A stretch of 64,000 nt of DNA. Origin: Fidelibacterota bacterium (lineage in GTDB: Bacteria > Fidelibacterota > Marinisomatia > Marinisomatales > TCS55). Below, one piece after another: positions 1-10,252 of the stretch. Location of the stretch: NCBI GenBank assembly GCA_004124385.1, contig SCKN01000007.1:1-64000 (forward strand), written 5' to 3'. Numbering within the stretch: position 1 is the first letter of the stretch; the number at the start of each line of letters is the position of its first letter. Under the pieces are notes generated by a model. It saw only the letters and a list, made by a program, of their open reading frames with translations. It ran no database searches and was not told the origin of the DNA. Made by a program: the position numbers and the translations under genes.

Positions 1-2471
1 ATAAAGAGTCTCTTTAGTGTTGGTACAAATTGGTTATTTTTCAAAAAAGGAATTAATGTATTGAATATTGATCGACTAAACTTCAACTTGGAATTATTCA
101 ACATGTTTATAAGTATTTCAACACCAATCTTTTTTAATTCTAAATCAGTGTTTTGAAGGATCTGATTATAATATTCTAATCCAGTCTTTTTGGTTTGGAT
201 AAGAAACATTGTCCCCAAATGCAGATCTTCTATGGTTGCAGTTTCATGAAACGCTGGTTTAATAATATCAGTCAAGATGGGTTGGGATGTTTTCCGTAAT
301 TGTATCTCAATATTGCTAGATTGTTTATAACGAAGTAATTGAAAGACGATTTCTCCAAAAAAGATTGCAAGATCGCTATTACCTAACCAAATGTTGGGGT
401 CCATCAAAATACGCCCCATATCAATATTATCATTACGTACGGAATATTCAAATTCTCCCAATAAAAGTGTATCATTTTCCCATTGACATCTGCATTTTCG
501 ATCAAGTGTTTCAATTCTCAAATAACGGCCACTCCAGGAAATATCATGAGCAGCAATTTTCATTTCTTTCAAAAGCCAATTTGGGAATGATACGCTTTTC
601 CCTTTATGATGCATGTCTGCATGGTTTGGAGCATACATGGGTTTGATGACGGCATCCCAATTCGCAAGTATATTTTGTCGTTTGAATGTACCTTTTTGTG
701 TTAACTCGTCATATTCAGCATTGAAATCCCTAGAGATAATACCAAAATTGATAATGCGTTCATAAGGAGCTAGAAATCCATTAACGGATTGGATTAATGC
801 ACTAATTGCTGATTTGATTTTTGCAGGTTCTTTTTCGGGTATATGAAAATTCAAATAACCCTCATCAGGAAAAATTAATACAGTATTAAAGTCCATATTA
901 TCTCCCACTAGAAATGCAGATTGAATTGCATCAAATTCAGAGAGCATATTTTCTATCTTTTGCGGAGTAAGTGTTTGCCCTGCTGTATTTTTGTAAATTT
1001 CTTTTTTACGGTCTTTTATAAAATAATGTCCATCCTTTTCAATGAAAATATCCCCCGTATGAAACCAGCCATCATCTGTACTGGGAGTGAGGGGATCAGC
1101 ATAATAAAAAGCAGATATATACGGACCTTTTAGCAGTAATTCGCCTTCATCAGAAATACGTAATTCTATACCCGGAAGTTTCTGGCCGACTGAATCAACG
1201 ACATATTCGTCTGGGGAGGTCAGGGTGATTCCGCCTGTCGCTTCGGTCATTCCATACCCACTCAATAATTGTATATCATGGTTTTGAAAGAACTGGAAAA
1301 TATCTGGATCAAGATAACCAGCAGCAGACAAACCCCATTTTAAATTTCCACCTGTAACCTTTTTAATTGCTTTGCGAACGATGCGATCCTGCTCTAAATG
1401 ATCTGCAGCTAATGAATGGATAATTTCATACAATTGCGTCCAACGCTTGGGGACACTGATGAATACCGATGGTTTAATAACTAAAAAGTTTTTTCTTAAA
1501 GTTTTGAATGAAGTATTTTCAGCGAATGCATAAGATGCGCCCCAAAATATGCTGCCTTGTAATTCCAGGAATCGTCCAAAAGTATGGTACAACGGGAGAT
1601 AACATAGAAATGAATCACTTGGTCCTAGTTTTGTTAAAGCCAATGCTCGTGCAAAGCGCTTCACGACCATATTCTTTTGAGTGAAAGTAATCCCTTTGGG
1701 TTCACCCGTCGTGCCAGATGTGTACATGATAGTGGCAACATCGTCCATTTGTACTCGGCCGATACGCTTTAAAACATTGAGCGGATCAGTATTTTGTCCT
1801 TGGTCTATAAATGCATTCCATTCATTATTATTTAAATTAATAATATTTAGATCTTTGGAAGTAGAAAGGAGAATACTATTTAATTCAGCTTTTAGTTCAT
1901 TGTCAATGAATAGGTGTGTAATTCCACTATGTTTAATAATAAAATGGATATCATTGTTCGTAGCATTGGCGGGGATGGGAACAACAGGAAAATGAAACGA
2001 TAAACACGTTAAATCAACAATAGCACCGCGAAGACAATTGTGTGTTAGAATGCCAATTCGAATTTGTTTGGGGTTAGATTTTTCAATATGAGTTAATGCA
2101 CCGGCAGTTTTTAATAATTCGTCCCAAATATCTTCATACGTATGGTTGCCTACTTTTCCATTATGGATTTCCTGAAACAATGGCTGGTGTTTATATCTTC
2201 TTGAGCGGTTATAAAAAAGATGACCGAATGAATATTTCGATTTATCGATCAGTTTGATCAATAAATCCAACCAATCATCCACGAGATTATTTTCTGCAAT
2301 ATTGGTATTAACAGCAGGAAGATGCCCCAGGTCGAGGAAGGCATGAATTGATTTACGTTCAGCATCCTCCTGTAGGAGTTGATTGGCTATTTCAAATAAG
2401 ATGTCGACATCGACAACATTATTTTCTGCCTGATCAATATATTTTTGGATTGTTTCTCGATTTAAATCCAT
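1..2471 (-). CDS. AMP-dependent acyl-CoA synthetase-like protein with long C-terminal extension (3' end outside window)
   Basis: An adenylate-forming enzyme that would activate a carboxylic (probably fatty) acid with ATP and CoA. The frame is open from an ATG at 2471 to the left edge, about 823 codons, with no stop in the parts I translated. The AMP-binding signature TSGTTGEPKG lies around 1690-1730, GYGMTEATGG near 1235-1260, and the hinge-type motif DGWFHTGD...KDRKKEIYKNTAG near 1000-1080. The roughly 95 residues before the adenylation domain are helical and charged. After the adenylation domain (ending near residue 590) at least 220 further residues are predicted, rich in Leu/Ile/Asn and looking like helical repeats. 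That makes the protein clearly longer than the usual 550-650 residues. The substrate is not evident. It lies downstream of the PorV operon but is separated from it by a strong terminator, so it is probably transcribed on its own. Confidence 0.85.
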   Translation of the reverse strand, partial: MDLNRETIQKYIDQAENNVVDVDILFEIANQLLQEDAERKSIHAFLDLGHLPAVNTNIAENNLVDDWLDLLIKLIDKSKYSFGHLFYNRSRRYKHQPLFQEIHNGKVGNHTYEDIWDELLKTAGALTHIEKSNPKQIRIGILTHNCLRGAIVDLTCLSFHFPVVPIPANATNNDIHFIIKHSGITHLFIDNELKAELNSILLSTSKDLNIINLNNNEWNAFIDQGQNTDPLNVLKRIGRVQMDDVATIMYTSGTTGEPKGITFTQKNMVVKRFARALALTKLGPSDSFLCYLPLYHTFGRFLELQGSIFWGASYAFAENTSFKTLRKNFLVIKPSVFISVPKRWTQLYEIIHSLAADHLEQDRIVRKAIKKVTGGNLKWGLSAAGYLDPDIFQFFQNHDIQLLSGYGMTEATGGITLTSPDEYVVDSVGQKLPGIELRISDEGELLLKGPYISAFYYADPLTPSTDDGWFHTGDIFIEKDGHYFIKDRKKEIYKNTAGQTLTPQKIENMLSEFDAIQSAFLVGDNMDFNTVLIFPDEGYLNFHIPEKEPAKIKSAISALIQSVNGFLAPYERIINFGIISRDFNAEYDELTQKGTFKRQNILANWDAVIKPMYAPNHADMHHKGKSVSFPNWLLKEMKIAAHDISWSGRYLRIETLDRKCRCQWENDTLLLGEFEYSVRNDNIDMGRILMDPNIWLGNSDLAIFFGEIVFQLLRYKQSSNIEIQLRKTSQPILTDIIKPAFHETATIEDLHLGTMFLIQTKKTGLEYYNQILQNTDLELKKIGVEILINMLNNSKLKFSRSIFNTLIPFLKNNQFVPTLKRLF

Positions 2472-2520
2472 ACTGAAAATTACAGAGTTTATGTTGTTTC
2501 ATCAGGAAGGAATTGAAATA

Positions 2521-2548
2521 AAAAAGGCCTTCAACAGAAGGCCTTTTT
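2521..2548. terminator. Bidirectional intrinsic terminator
   Basis: A perfect 12-bp inverted repeat (AAAAAGGCCTTC / GAAGGCCTTTTT) with an AACA tetraloop. The flanking A and T runs give a U-tract on either strand. It lies just past the stop of the PorV-like gene (minus strand) and before the start of the acyl-CoA synthetase-like gene, so it should end the TonB/sorting-domain/PorV transcript. Confidence 0.85.
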
Positions 2549-2569
2549 AAGCACGAATTAAAATAAAAT

Positions 2570-3664
2570 TTAAAAAGAAATGGAGAGAGTGAGTCTTTCT
2601 ACAAGTCCCAGCAAACCTAAATCAGAGGATGAATAATCGATACGCATTTTCACAGGAACGAATGAAATTTTTTCTGTGTCTATGCCAATACCAAAAGACA
2701 TGTTCTGTACATATCCAAATCCATCATCGCTTTTAAGTGCATCTTGAAAATTACTATTATCAGTTTCATCTGATAAGTCATCACTGAATTGCATGAATTT
2801 GAATTGCATACCGGAACGAATATAGAAGGCGTCCAAAACCTTCACTTCAACACCCAAGATATAATAGGGATTATAATCACGTGGATCAAAATATTCCCAA
2901 TTAACGGTTACTTCTGCCAAATCTTGTTTTATAAATCCATTTTTCCCTATGGGTGTCATTGATAACCCGAAGCGAAAGGCCATGGGAATTGACCAATCGT
3001 CTGTATTTAAATGAGCAATGACATCCGGGTTAGCACCAAAATCCTCGTATGCATCCACATCCACTTTATTATCTGTTCCATAAAGGCGCATCTTTGAACC
3101 AAAATTTGTCACTGCCATGCCAATTCGCAAACCGTAAAAACGTGTAACATATTGCGTTCCGGCATCAACCGCAAAGGCCGAAGCGGAGGAGAAGGAAATT
3201 GTTTCCCTGATTAATTTGACCTGCACACCCACGGCAAAGCGGTCACTGATTTTTGTACCATAGCCAACGCCAATGGCAATATCGCTGGCGCTGAATGTTC
3301 CCTCATCCCCATAGGGTGATAGTTCCGTAGTCTTGGTCATATCGCCCATGTCAAAATAAATAAGACTCAATCCAAAAGTCCCACTTTTCGTTGGGATTGC
3401 TACAGCCAGAAAACTATGTTTCATATCTGCAATCCAGTTAAATGAACTGAATACGACTTGTGGGGAAGTTATATGGGCTATACCGGATGGATTCCAATAG
3501 AGTGCTGAAGCATCTGCTACTTGGGCTGAATATGCTCCGCCCATTCCTGTAGCTCGACTTCCTACGCCAATTTTAAGGAAGTTTGCAGCAGATGTTCCGA
3601 CATTATCAAATTGTGCACTGGCCATTCCGACCAGTAGGATGGATGTAAAGAGTATTTTCTTCAT
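2570..3664 (-). CDS. PorV/PorQ-family outer-membrane beta-barrel protein
   Basis: A 364-residue exported protein with a clear signal peptide (MKKILFTSILLVGMASAQ). The family hallmark follows directly: FLKIGVGSRATGMGGAYSA, then a short segment with ALYWNPSGI. This is the FadL-like barrel family that includes PorV and PorQ, which shuttle or anchor type IX secretion cargo at the cell surface. The rest alternates hydrophobic and polar residues as barrel strands do and ends in an aromatic-type C-terminus (LTLSISF). Its start overlaps the stop of the upstream sorting-domain gene by 4 bp (ATGA), so the two are translationally coupled. A role as dedicated partner of that cargo protein is inference. 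A hydrophobic-solute porin is the alternative. Confidence 0.85.
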   Translation of the reverse strand: MKKILFTSILLVGMASAQFDNVGTSAANFLKIGVGSRATGMGGAYSAQVADASALYWNPSGIAHITSPQVVFSSFNWIADMKHSFLAVAIPTKSGTFGLSLIYFDMGDMTKTTELSPYGDEGTFSASDIAIGVGYGTKISDRFAVGVQVKLIRETISFSSASAFAVDAGTQYVTRFYGLRIGMAVTNFGSKMRLYGTDNKVDVDAYEDFGANPDVIAHLNTDDWSIPMAFRFGLSMTPIGKNGFIKQDLAEVTVNWEYFDPRDYNPYYILGVEVKVLDAFYIRSGMQFKFMQFSDDLSDETDNSNFQDALKSDDGFGYVQNMSFGIGIDTEKISFVPVKMRIDYSSSDLGLLGLVERLTLSISF

Positions 3665-6600
3665 TTGATCACCGCGAATTTGCTTACGAATTCTTTGTCA
3701 TCTGAAATCACATGGAAGATGTAAACACCGAATGCGATTTCCTGAATATTGTAGGTTTGCAGATTCCAAGCTTCAATGCTTGGTCCTCGCCAACCATAAC
3801 TATTTTCATTATGTTCTAAAATCTGTACCATTTCTCCGGCAGTATTGTAGATTCGGATAACACATTTTTCTGGCAAGTTATGGAACTGTAGTTCTCTTTC
3901 GAATGCGACAGATTCATATGCAGAAGTTGCTTTGTATGGGTTCGGTACAACGAGAATTTTTTTCAAATCGTTCTTATCTATTGTATAATCATCCGCCACA
4001 CTTGTTATCGTATAGATGTCTGCTCCAGGAAGTAATGGGTTTTGAAATGTAATAGTAAATTCATTTCCATCTTCAAATTCTGTATCATTTTTATTAAACT
4101 GCAGCATCCAACCAAATAATTCAGCATCTTCTGCATAATCAAATGATGATAGATGAGAAATATCCGGATTATAATCTTCATAAATTGGCATGATATACAC
4201 ATTTTTGGTGAATCTGAATATTCCATCTATTTCTTCAATAATAGGTTTGCTTTGAGCGGCTTGATAAATAAGACAACCAATCTGTTTATTTTCCTCCACA
4301 GACCATAATGAAAAGGGAAGGCCGATTGAATCCACTATAGTTAGATTTGGATTAAAATAACTTCCAATGGAATTGTCACCAAATTTGAATACTAGGTCAC
4401 GTTGTAGGTCAGATAATCCTGGCCGACCTTGCGGCTGATTTACGGGTAATGCTTCTAAAAACCCCGCCCAAGTTCCATCATGAGATCCTGCACTTAATCC
4501 AGCAAACGCAATAGATGTTGATGTATCATCATCAACAGTTGTTTTTGCAGATGTAAAGGTATTCACATCCCAACTTGCTCCAGAAAATAAGGGTACAAAT
4601 CCATCAATCACATGAGTTAAAATACCAGCAGTTATATCAGAAGTATCCATGTCGACAACGACTTGGTTTGTTGTTTGATTTTTAACTGTCCAATAATGTG
4701 TAGCAATGGTATCATAAACGGAATAACTACTATCTCCAGAAACATCTGTAGTATCATACAATATTGTATCTCCAAAGCTGACAATATACGTATGACCTTT
4801 ACTAACGAAGTCATCTGGAGTTAGTTCAGCACCTAAAAAATCCAATGTAAATGGGTCAGCTGTGACGGCTGTTAACACAGCGTCGGATTCCCCAGCAGAA
4901 TGAGATTCGCTAAAACTACCCATATCATATCCGGCTGCTTTCTTTTGGGGTCTTGCAGCGACAGTATTATCAAAATTATTAGCATATGCATTTTTTGATC
5001 TGGAATTCTCAAGTGGATCGATAACGGATCCGGCCCAATCATCGGGCCCATCGTAAGCAGATACGGCATACCAATATTCATAACCATTCACAACATTTTT
5101 ATCAACGTAGGAATACTTCAGTCCTGCATCGGAACCAAGATTATAGTAAATCAAAGGATCCGTCATTGCAAATGCACCCGTAATACCATCTGATACATCG
5201 TAAATAGCCAGTGGTTGATATACATCTGTAGGATCGCCATTTAGATCAGTAACAACATTTCCCCAGGAACTTCCCCGGTCCAGACTCCGATAAACTCGAT
5301 AGCCTTGAAATGCGTTATTTAAAGTGACTGGATCTATGGAAGATTCACTGCGATCATCCCAGAATAATGTGACTTGGCCATCATCTTCTATGACTTGAAC
5401 CAGAGGTTGGTCCGGTGGTTTTGGTGTAGCGCAATTATTGTCATAAAGCGATTGAAAGAGTTTGGCATTTCTGATTAAATCTGTTTCATTGATTCCTACA
5501 AAATCAGCAAATGTAAAGATAACTTGTTCGCCCGGTGCTACATCAAAAGGCCCCGCGGCAATAACCCAAGTAACATCCGGTCCATAGGAATACGGTTTTT
5601 GATATATATCATATTCGTTGGGAGTAATATTTTGAGGAGTTTGAATTCCGTGCATCATTTGTTCGGTATAAGCCTGAGCATCACTTTGAGCATCCTCGCT
5701 GTATTGATACGTATAAAAAGTGGATACATCATAAGAGGAATCTGAACCATCATTATTGAATTTTGTACATTCCAAGAATTTTAAACCTACCCAACCGATT
5801 CCGGATGATTTAAATCCCAAAGAGGCATCATCTCTATCATATACCAACGCAAAGTTTGAAAGTAAGTGAGCATCAGTTGTATCCACAAGTTTTTCTGCAA
5901 TGAGAGGATCATTTTTAGGAATAAACAGTGCCAAATCATCTGTCCATTCTGCGCTGCCTTGCTCCGGAGCATCGGGATCACCTGCAATACCTACATACGC
6001 ATCTTTTATCGTGTCTTTGCCTACATTGGTCATTTGCTGAATAAAGATGAGTCCATCATTACCAAAAGATAGAGAATAATTTAATACCCACACATCAAAG
6101 CGAACATTCAAGGGTCCAACGCCATTATTGCTGGCAAAGGTGTTTCCTTCAGTCGGATCATTATCTGTTACGACAAAATAGGCTTCACGCTCGGCTTGAA
6201 CACCGATACCGCAAGGAGCATCGGGAAAACCATTTGGGCCGAGTTCCGGTTCGACCCCAGGAAAATAGAGCGTATCTTTATTTCCTTCAAGGTCATAGAT
6301 AACGGACATGAATGTATCACCTGTTGCTGACTCGATAGGCCATTGATCGGGCCAGGATTCAGGCATATCACTAAATGCTATTCCCAGGTTGGCTTCTGAA
6401 TCCACTGTACCGGCATCATAACCCGGCAATGGTTCAAATTCTTCCTCGTGGTCACGAACAGAACCACGCACACCCACCGCAACAGATGGTTCACCATTGA
6501 TGAGTCCACCCACCATGGGTGAAGCAGTCCAGTAGTACGTACAGCAGCCATCCTTGAGCATACTGCCTGCTGGGAATTCGTGGTTGAGTCCCCAACGGTC

Positions 6601-6831
6601 ATAACCATAAATTGCCGCATTGGAAAGTCGTAAGACCATATTGCCTTTATCCAGTACACTACGTTTCCGATCATCATACGATGATATTTTTGAAAGTCTA
6701 TTGGGTAATGGCTTTCTACCTAATTGTGGAGCAATAACACGGTTATAATAATCGAATTTTGAAAGCCCAGCTGGATCTCCGCCAAATAAATAGCAGATGC
6801 TGAAAAGGGTTATATAAAATGTCTTTTTCAT
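3661..6831 (-). CDS. Large secreted protein with type IX-like C-terminal sorting domain
   Basis: A 1056-residue exported protein with a signal peptide (MKKTFYITLFSICYLFGG). The body is rich in Asp, Gly and aromatics. A fibronectin type III-like segment appears around residues 470-600 (VTLFWDDRSE, GYRVYRSLDRG, YWYAVSAYDG). The last 100 residues carry VVPNPY, FHNLPEKCVIRIYNTAGE, GVYIFHVIS and a final KFAVIK. That is the layout of FlgD-like/T9SS type A sorting domains, where the C-terminal strand is read by the secretion machinery. The function of the body is unknown; no catalytic motif is evident. It sits 3 bp after the interrupted TonB receptor and overlaps the PorV-like gene. The three together look like an outer-membrane uptake and surface-display unit. 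Confidence 0.8.
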   Translation of the reverse strand: MKKTFYITLFSICYLFGGDPAGLSKFDYYNRVIAPQLGRKPLPNRLSKISSYDDRKRSVLDKGNMVLRLSNAAIYGYDRWGLNHEFPAGSMLKDGCCTYYWTASPMVGGLINGEPSVAVGVRGSVRDHEEEFEPLPGYDAGTVDSEANLGIAFSDMPESWPDQWPIESATGDTFMSVIYDLEGNKDTLYFPGVEPELGPNGFPDAPCGIGVQAEREAYFVVTDNDPTEGNTFASNNGVGPLNVRFDVWVLNYSLSFGNDGLIFIQQMTNVGKDTIKDAYVGIAGDPDAPEQGSAEWTDDLALFIPKNDPLIAEKLVDTTDAHLLSNFALVYDRDDASLGFKSSGIGWVGLKFLECTKFNNDGSDSSYDVSTFYTYQYSEDAQSDAQAYTEQMMHGIQTPQNITPNEYDIYQKPYSYGPDVTWVIAAGPFDVAPGEQVIFTFADFVGINETDLIRNAKLFQSLYDNNCATPKPPDQPLVQVIEDDGQVTLFWDDRSESSIDPVTLNNAFQGYRVYRSLDRGSSWGNVVTDLNGDPTDVYQPLAIYDVSDGITGAFAMTDPLIYYNLGSDAGLKYSYVDKNVVNGYEYWYAVSAYDGPDDWAGSVIDPLENSRSKNAYANNFDNTVAARPQKKAAGYDMGSFSESHSAGESDAVLTAVTADPFTLDFLGAELTPDDFVSKGHTYIVSFGDTILYDTTDVSGDSSYSVYDTIATHYWTVKNQTTNQVVVDMDTSDITAGILTHVIDGFVPLFSGASWDVNTFTSAKTTVDDDTSTSIAFAGLSAGSHDGTWAGFLEALPVNQPQGRPGLSDLQRDLVFKFGDNSIGSYFNPNLTIVDSIGLPFSLWSVEENKQIGCLIYQAAQSKPIIEEIDGIFRFTKNVYIMPIYEDYNPDISHLSSFDYAEDAELFGWMLQFNKNDTEFEDGNEFTITFQNPLLPGADIYTITSVADDYTIDKNDLKKILVVPNPYKATSAYESVAFERELQFHNLPEKCVIRIYNTAGEMVQILEHNENSYGWRGPSIEAWNLQTYNIQEIAFGVYIFHVISDDKEFVSKFAVIK

Positions 6832-6834
6832 CTT

Positions 6835-9800
6835 TTACCTCAATCCAACACTAATACCAAGTTCAATGTGCCGCGGGGCACCATAATAATATGGGCGATA
6901 AATCCACATGGGTGAATTATTGGGATTCAAACTTTCATCCGGCTGTCCGGTATTATTAAACACATTTAAAATATTATTTCTATCAAACAAATTGGTTATG
7001 TCTGCATAGATACGGACACGAGCCATATCCCTGACTTTAAGATCATAATATGCTTTAGCATCAAATGTGGATGTAAAGGGCATACGGCCGGAGTTCTCAT
7101 CATCAATATTTCTGCCCCGGGCATCTTGTGGTGTGTATGGTAAACCACTACCCATATTGCCCAAGATATTCACACCAAACCCTTTTGGATGCCGATAATC
7201 AAATCGCATATTTAAAGTATGGGGTTGATCCCAAGCCATTGTGATAGTCCGATGGACAGGGTGCGTACCATATACGGATGATAGATATGCAGCGTACCAA
7301 TTGGATGTTTCGTTGGATGTATTGCCTTCTGACCGGGAATAAGAATAAAAAACTTCCCAACTGAAATTCTGGGTAAACAGTTTTCTTAAACCTAACTCAA
7401 ACCCTTTAGAATTAGCATAATCCATATTTTCATAAATGGCGTATTCTGTCGGGTCTGCATCATAAATATTAGCTGAAATGTAATCGTGGCGGTCATTATA
7501 GAATAATGTCAATGTCATCAAGTATTCCGGCGTAAGCATGGTGCGCAGTCCAAATTCATACTGGATGGCGCGCTCTGGTTTAATATTGGGAGAACCCACA
7601 GGTGGGATATACCAATCACCCAGGTTAAATGGGAAAGGATACATTGAATTACCAAACATACTAAATAGATTTTGTGAACTAATATTTGATAATCCACCTG
7701 GTACACCTTCACCACCTATGCCATTGGAATTGGTATAGTCATACATATATGCATAATCAGGATACTTGAAGAAATGTCCATAAGAAAAATGGAAAGCTGT
7801 ATTTTCTGTTACAGGATATCCGATACCAATTCTGGGGCTCCATTGTGATTTCACGCTGGCTTTATCCGGCTCACTAAAAGTTCCATCATCTTCGATGTAA
7901 CCCCATTCAACGTCACCAGCAGCAAAAGCATCAAAATTTATAGATGTTAAATCACTGGTTTCATATACTTCGCCATTATAACGAAATCCTAGGTTTTTTG
8001 TTGGGTCAGCATACTCACTTTTAGGATCAAGAATATCATATCGTAAACCCATATTGATTACCAAATCACTAAATTCCATTTTATCCCGTATATAAAATGA
8101 TGATTCTATTGGCTCTTTTTCCCATAGAATAAATGATGCATCGGAACTTTTGCCATAATATCCACCGCCAACCCCTAAGGCTGAAAAATTGAATAATTTA
8201 TGTTTTTTTTGAGAATAACCTGTTTTAATCTGATGAACTTTATTTATTTGCCATGTGAGGGCACCTTCCAGCTGCGTTGTTTCGGAATAGTCATTAAAAT
8301 AACTGGAATAAGTTGAAAAGCCCATGCGGACTGTATCACCATTATTACTTACTATGGGATAATTGCCATAAAATTCATAGTTGGAAGTATTATCATATGC
8401 ATCACCTTCTCTTAAAGGTGTGAAAACGCCCCAGCTGTATTGTCCGTCACCATTTAAATCTTCAAAATCCTCACCATTAAAAGCACCATTACTATCAGCG
8501 TCATTATAAGGTTCAGCATAATAGCTCAACCAATTGAATTCTGAACCAGGTTTAAGAACTGAATTATTCCAGCTTTCAGGAATAGTGTATACTTTAGAGT
8601 ACAGTTCATGGCTATCATCCAAGAATTTTTCACCAGGAACTTTCGGGCCTGTCCAGTTATCCACCCTGTTTTTTGAGTAGGAGAATGTGGCAAACATATT
8701 TTCAGAAAATGTGTAATTCAACCTGCCGTACATGAGTTTGCTTTCCTGCCAACTGACTGCACTACGTTCCGGGAGTTGACGGTAACTCATACTAAAACCG
8801 CGGCTTTCGTTATTTTGAATATTTACTCCCAATGTAATTTTTACATTATTGATTGGACGTAGAACAAGTTTGCTCATAATCCGGTCTGTCCAATTATACG
8901 TAGCTGTTACTTCACGGGCACCTTTTTTGAGTGGTTCAGCAATGCCATCGCCATCAATATCTGCGAGGGCGTAGACGTCCCCATTACGTATACCATCGCC
9001 ATTCTCATCGGTGAAATCTTCTCCAACATCGTATACACCATTGGCAACATCTGTCCATGGTTCTGCTTCTGTAACTACTACAATCCCAAATGTATCATAT
9101 ACTGCATGATCCCAGTAACCATTATGATTGTTATCGTTAAATGCTTCACCGATATCATAGCGACCATTTGCAATATCTGTCCATGATTCACCCGCATCAT
9201 ATATACCGTCATTATTTTCATCCACCTTTAATACCGCCCAAGGGAGATAATTATATTTTAATCGTCCGTCAGTATGATTACGATCGGCAGAAATAAAAAA
9301 TGTGGCTAGATTGGGCATGGTTGGGATTATGGGACCGCTAACTGTTCCTTCTATTCGGCCTGTATTCCAGCTATTCGTGAGACCAGAAATTGACGGATCT
9401 GTGGATGCTCTAAAACTCAAATCATATTCAGCACCACCTTCCCGGGTAATAATATTAATAATACCACTCATGGCTTGGCCGTATTCAGCATCAAATGAAC
9501 CGGTAATTATTTACAATTCAGATATTCCGCCGCGAGCTACATCGTTGGTCATACCACCATTTATGACATCTTTTACATAAAAGCCATCAACGAGGTACGC
9601 AGTTTCGCCGGAACGGCCACCCTGAACGTGGATACCATCATCACCACCGCCATTATTGTTTTCAATAACACCAGCCACATTATCAAGAATGTCTGCATAG
9701 GAATTGATAGGCATATTTTCAAAATCTTCTTTTTCAATAATGGTAGTTGTTGCTGTTTGGTCTCGAACAATGACTGGTCGTTTAGCCTCTACGATAACTT

Positions 9801-10128
9801 CTTCTCCTTCAACTGCAGAGATTTGCATTTCGAAGTTTAGGGTTGTCGTACGATCGGCGTTTATGCGCACATCTGTGACGGAGGTGGTTTTAAATCCGAT
9901 GTACGATGCTGTTGCAGTAAAGGATCCTGCAGAAATATTTAAAATTTTATAATAACCGTTTTGATCGGTAGCGGCTCCCAGGACTATTCCTTTGAGAACT
10001 AAATTTATACCTATGAGGGGTTCACCAGTAGATGCATCGGTAATATTACCGACCAGTTTTCCAGTTATGCCCGCAAAAATCAAATTACAGGACAAGATGA
10101 AAAAGAGAAAAAGATTTTTCTTTTTCAT
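6835..10128 (-). pseudogene. TonB-dependent receptor interrupted by an in-frame TAA
   Basis: The N-terminal part (10128-9514) has a signal peptide, a carboxypeptidase-regulatory-like domain (GNITDASTGEPLIGINLVLKG) and the start of the plug (DILDNVAGVI, VQGGRSGETAYLVDGFYVKD). It ends at a TAA at 9511-9513 after RGGISEL. The next codons in the same frame read IITGSFDAEYGQAMSGIINIITREGG, the normal continuation of the plug, and the barrel runs on to 6835. In relatives the stop position normally holds a residue such as Gln in ISE-x-QIITGGF, so CAA to TAA is a likely change. Without the stop the protein would be about 1,097 residues. The extracellular part has several acidic calcium-loop-like repeats (DENNDGIYDAGE, DENGDGIRNGD, DLNGDGQYSWG). 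The ligand is unknown. A sequencing error or stop readthrough are alternatives to a true pseudogene. Confidence 0.8.
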
Positions 10129-10252
10129 GATTAGACTCCTTAGTAAGGTTTAAAATAGTTTGATTATTGCGATCATGCAAGTATAAGCTTACTATTGAGC
10201 ATCTAACAGCAATGATGTAAGTTCATCAAATTTTATTAGGAGAGATATTAGA
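10129..10252. promoter_or_regulatory. Divergent intergenic promoter region
   Basis: A 124-bp gap between the divergent TonB receptor (minus) and HD-GYP gene (plus), so promoters for both should lie here. A good ribosome binding site (TTAGGAGAGA) lies about 10 bases before the HD-GYP ATG. An ACTCCT on the plus strand at about 10134-10139 gives AGGAGT upstream of the TonB start. I cannot assign convincing -35/-10 boxes. Confidence 0.5.

Noticed and set aside
6378-6677. Overlapping 99-residue minus-strand frame inside the sorting-domain gene
   Set aside because: It is a shifted frame of the real gene on the same strand, with no signal, ribosome site or family features.
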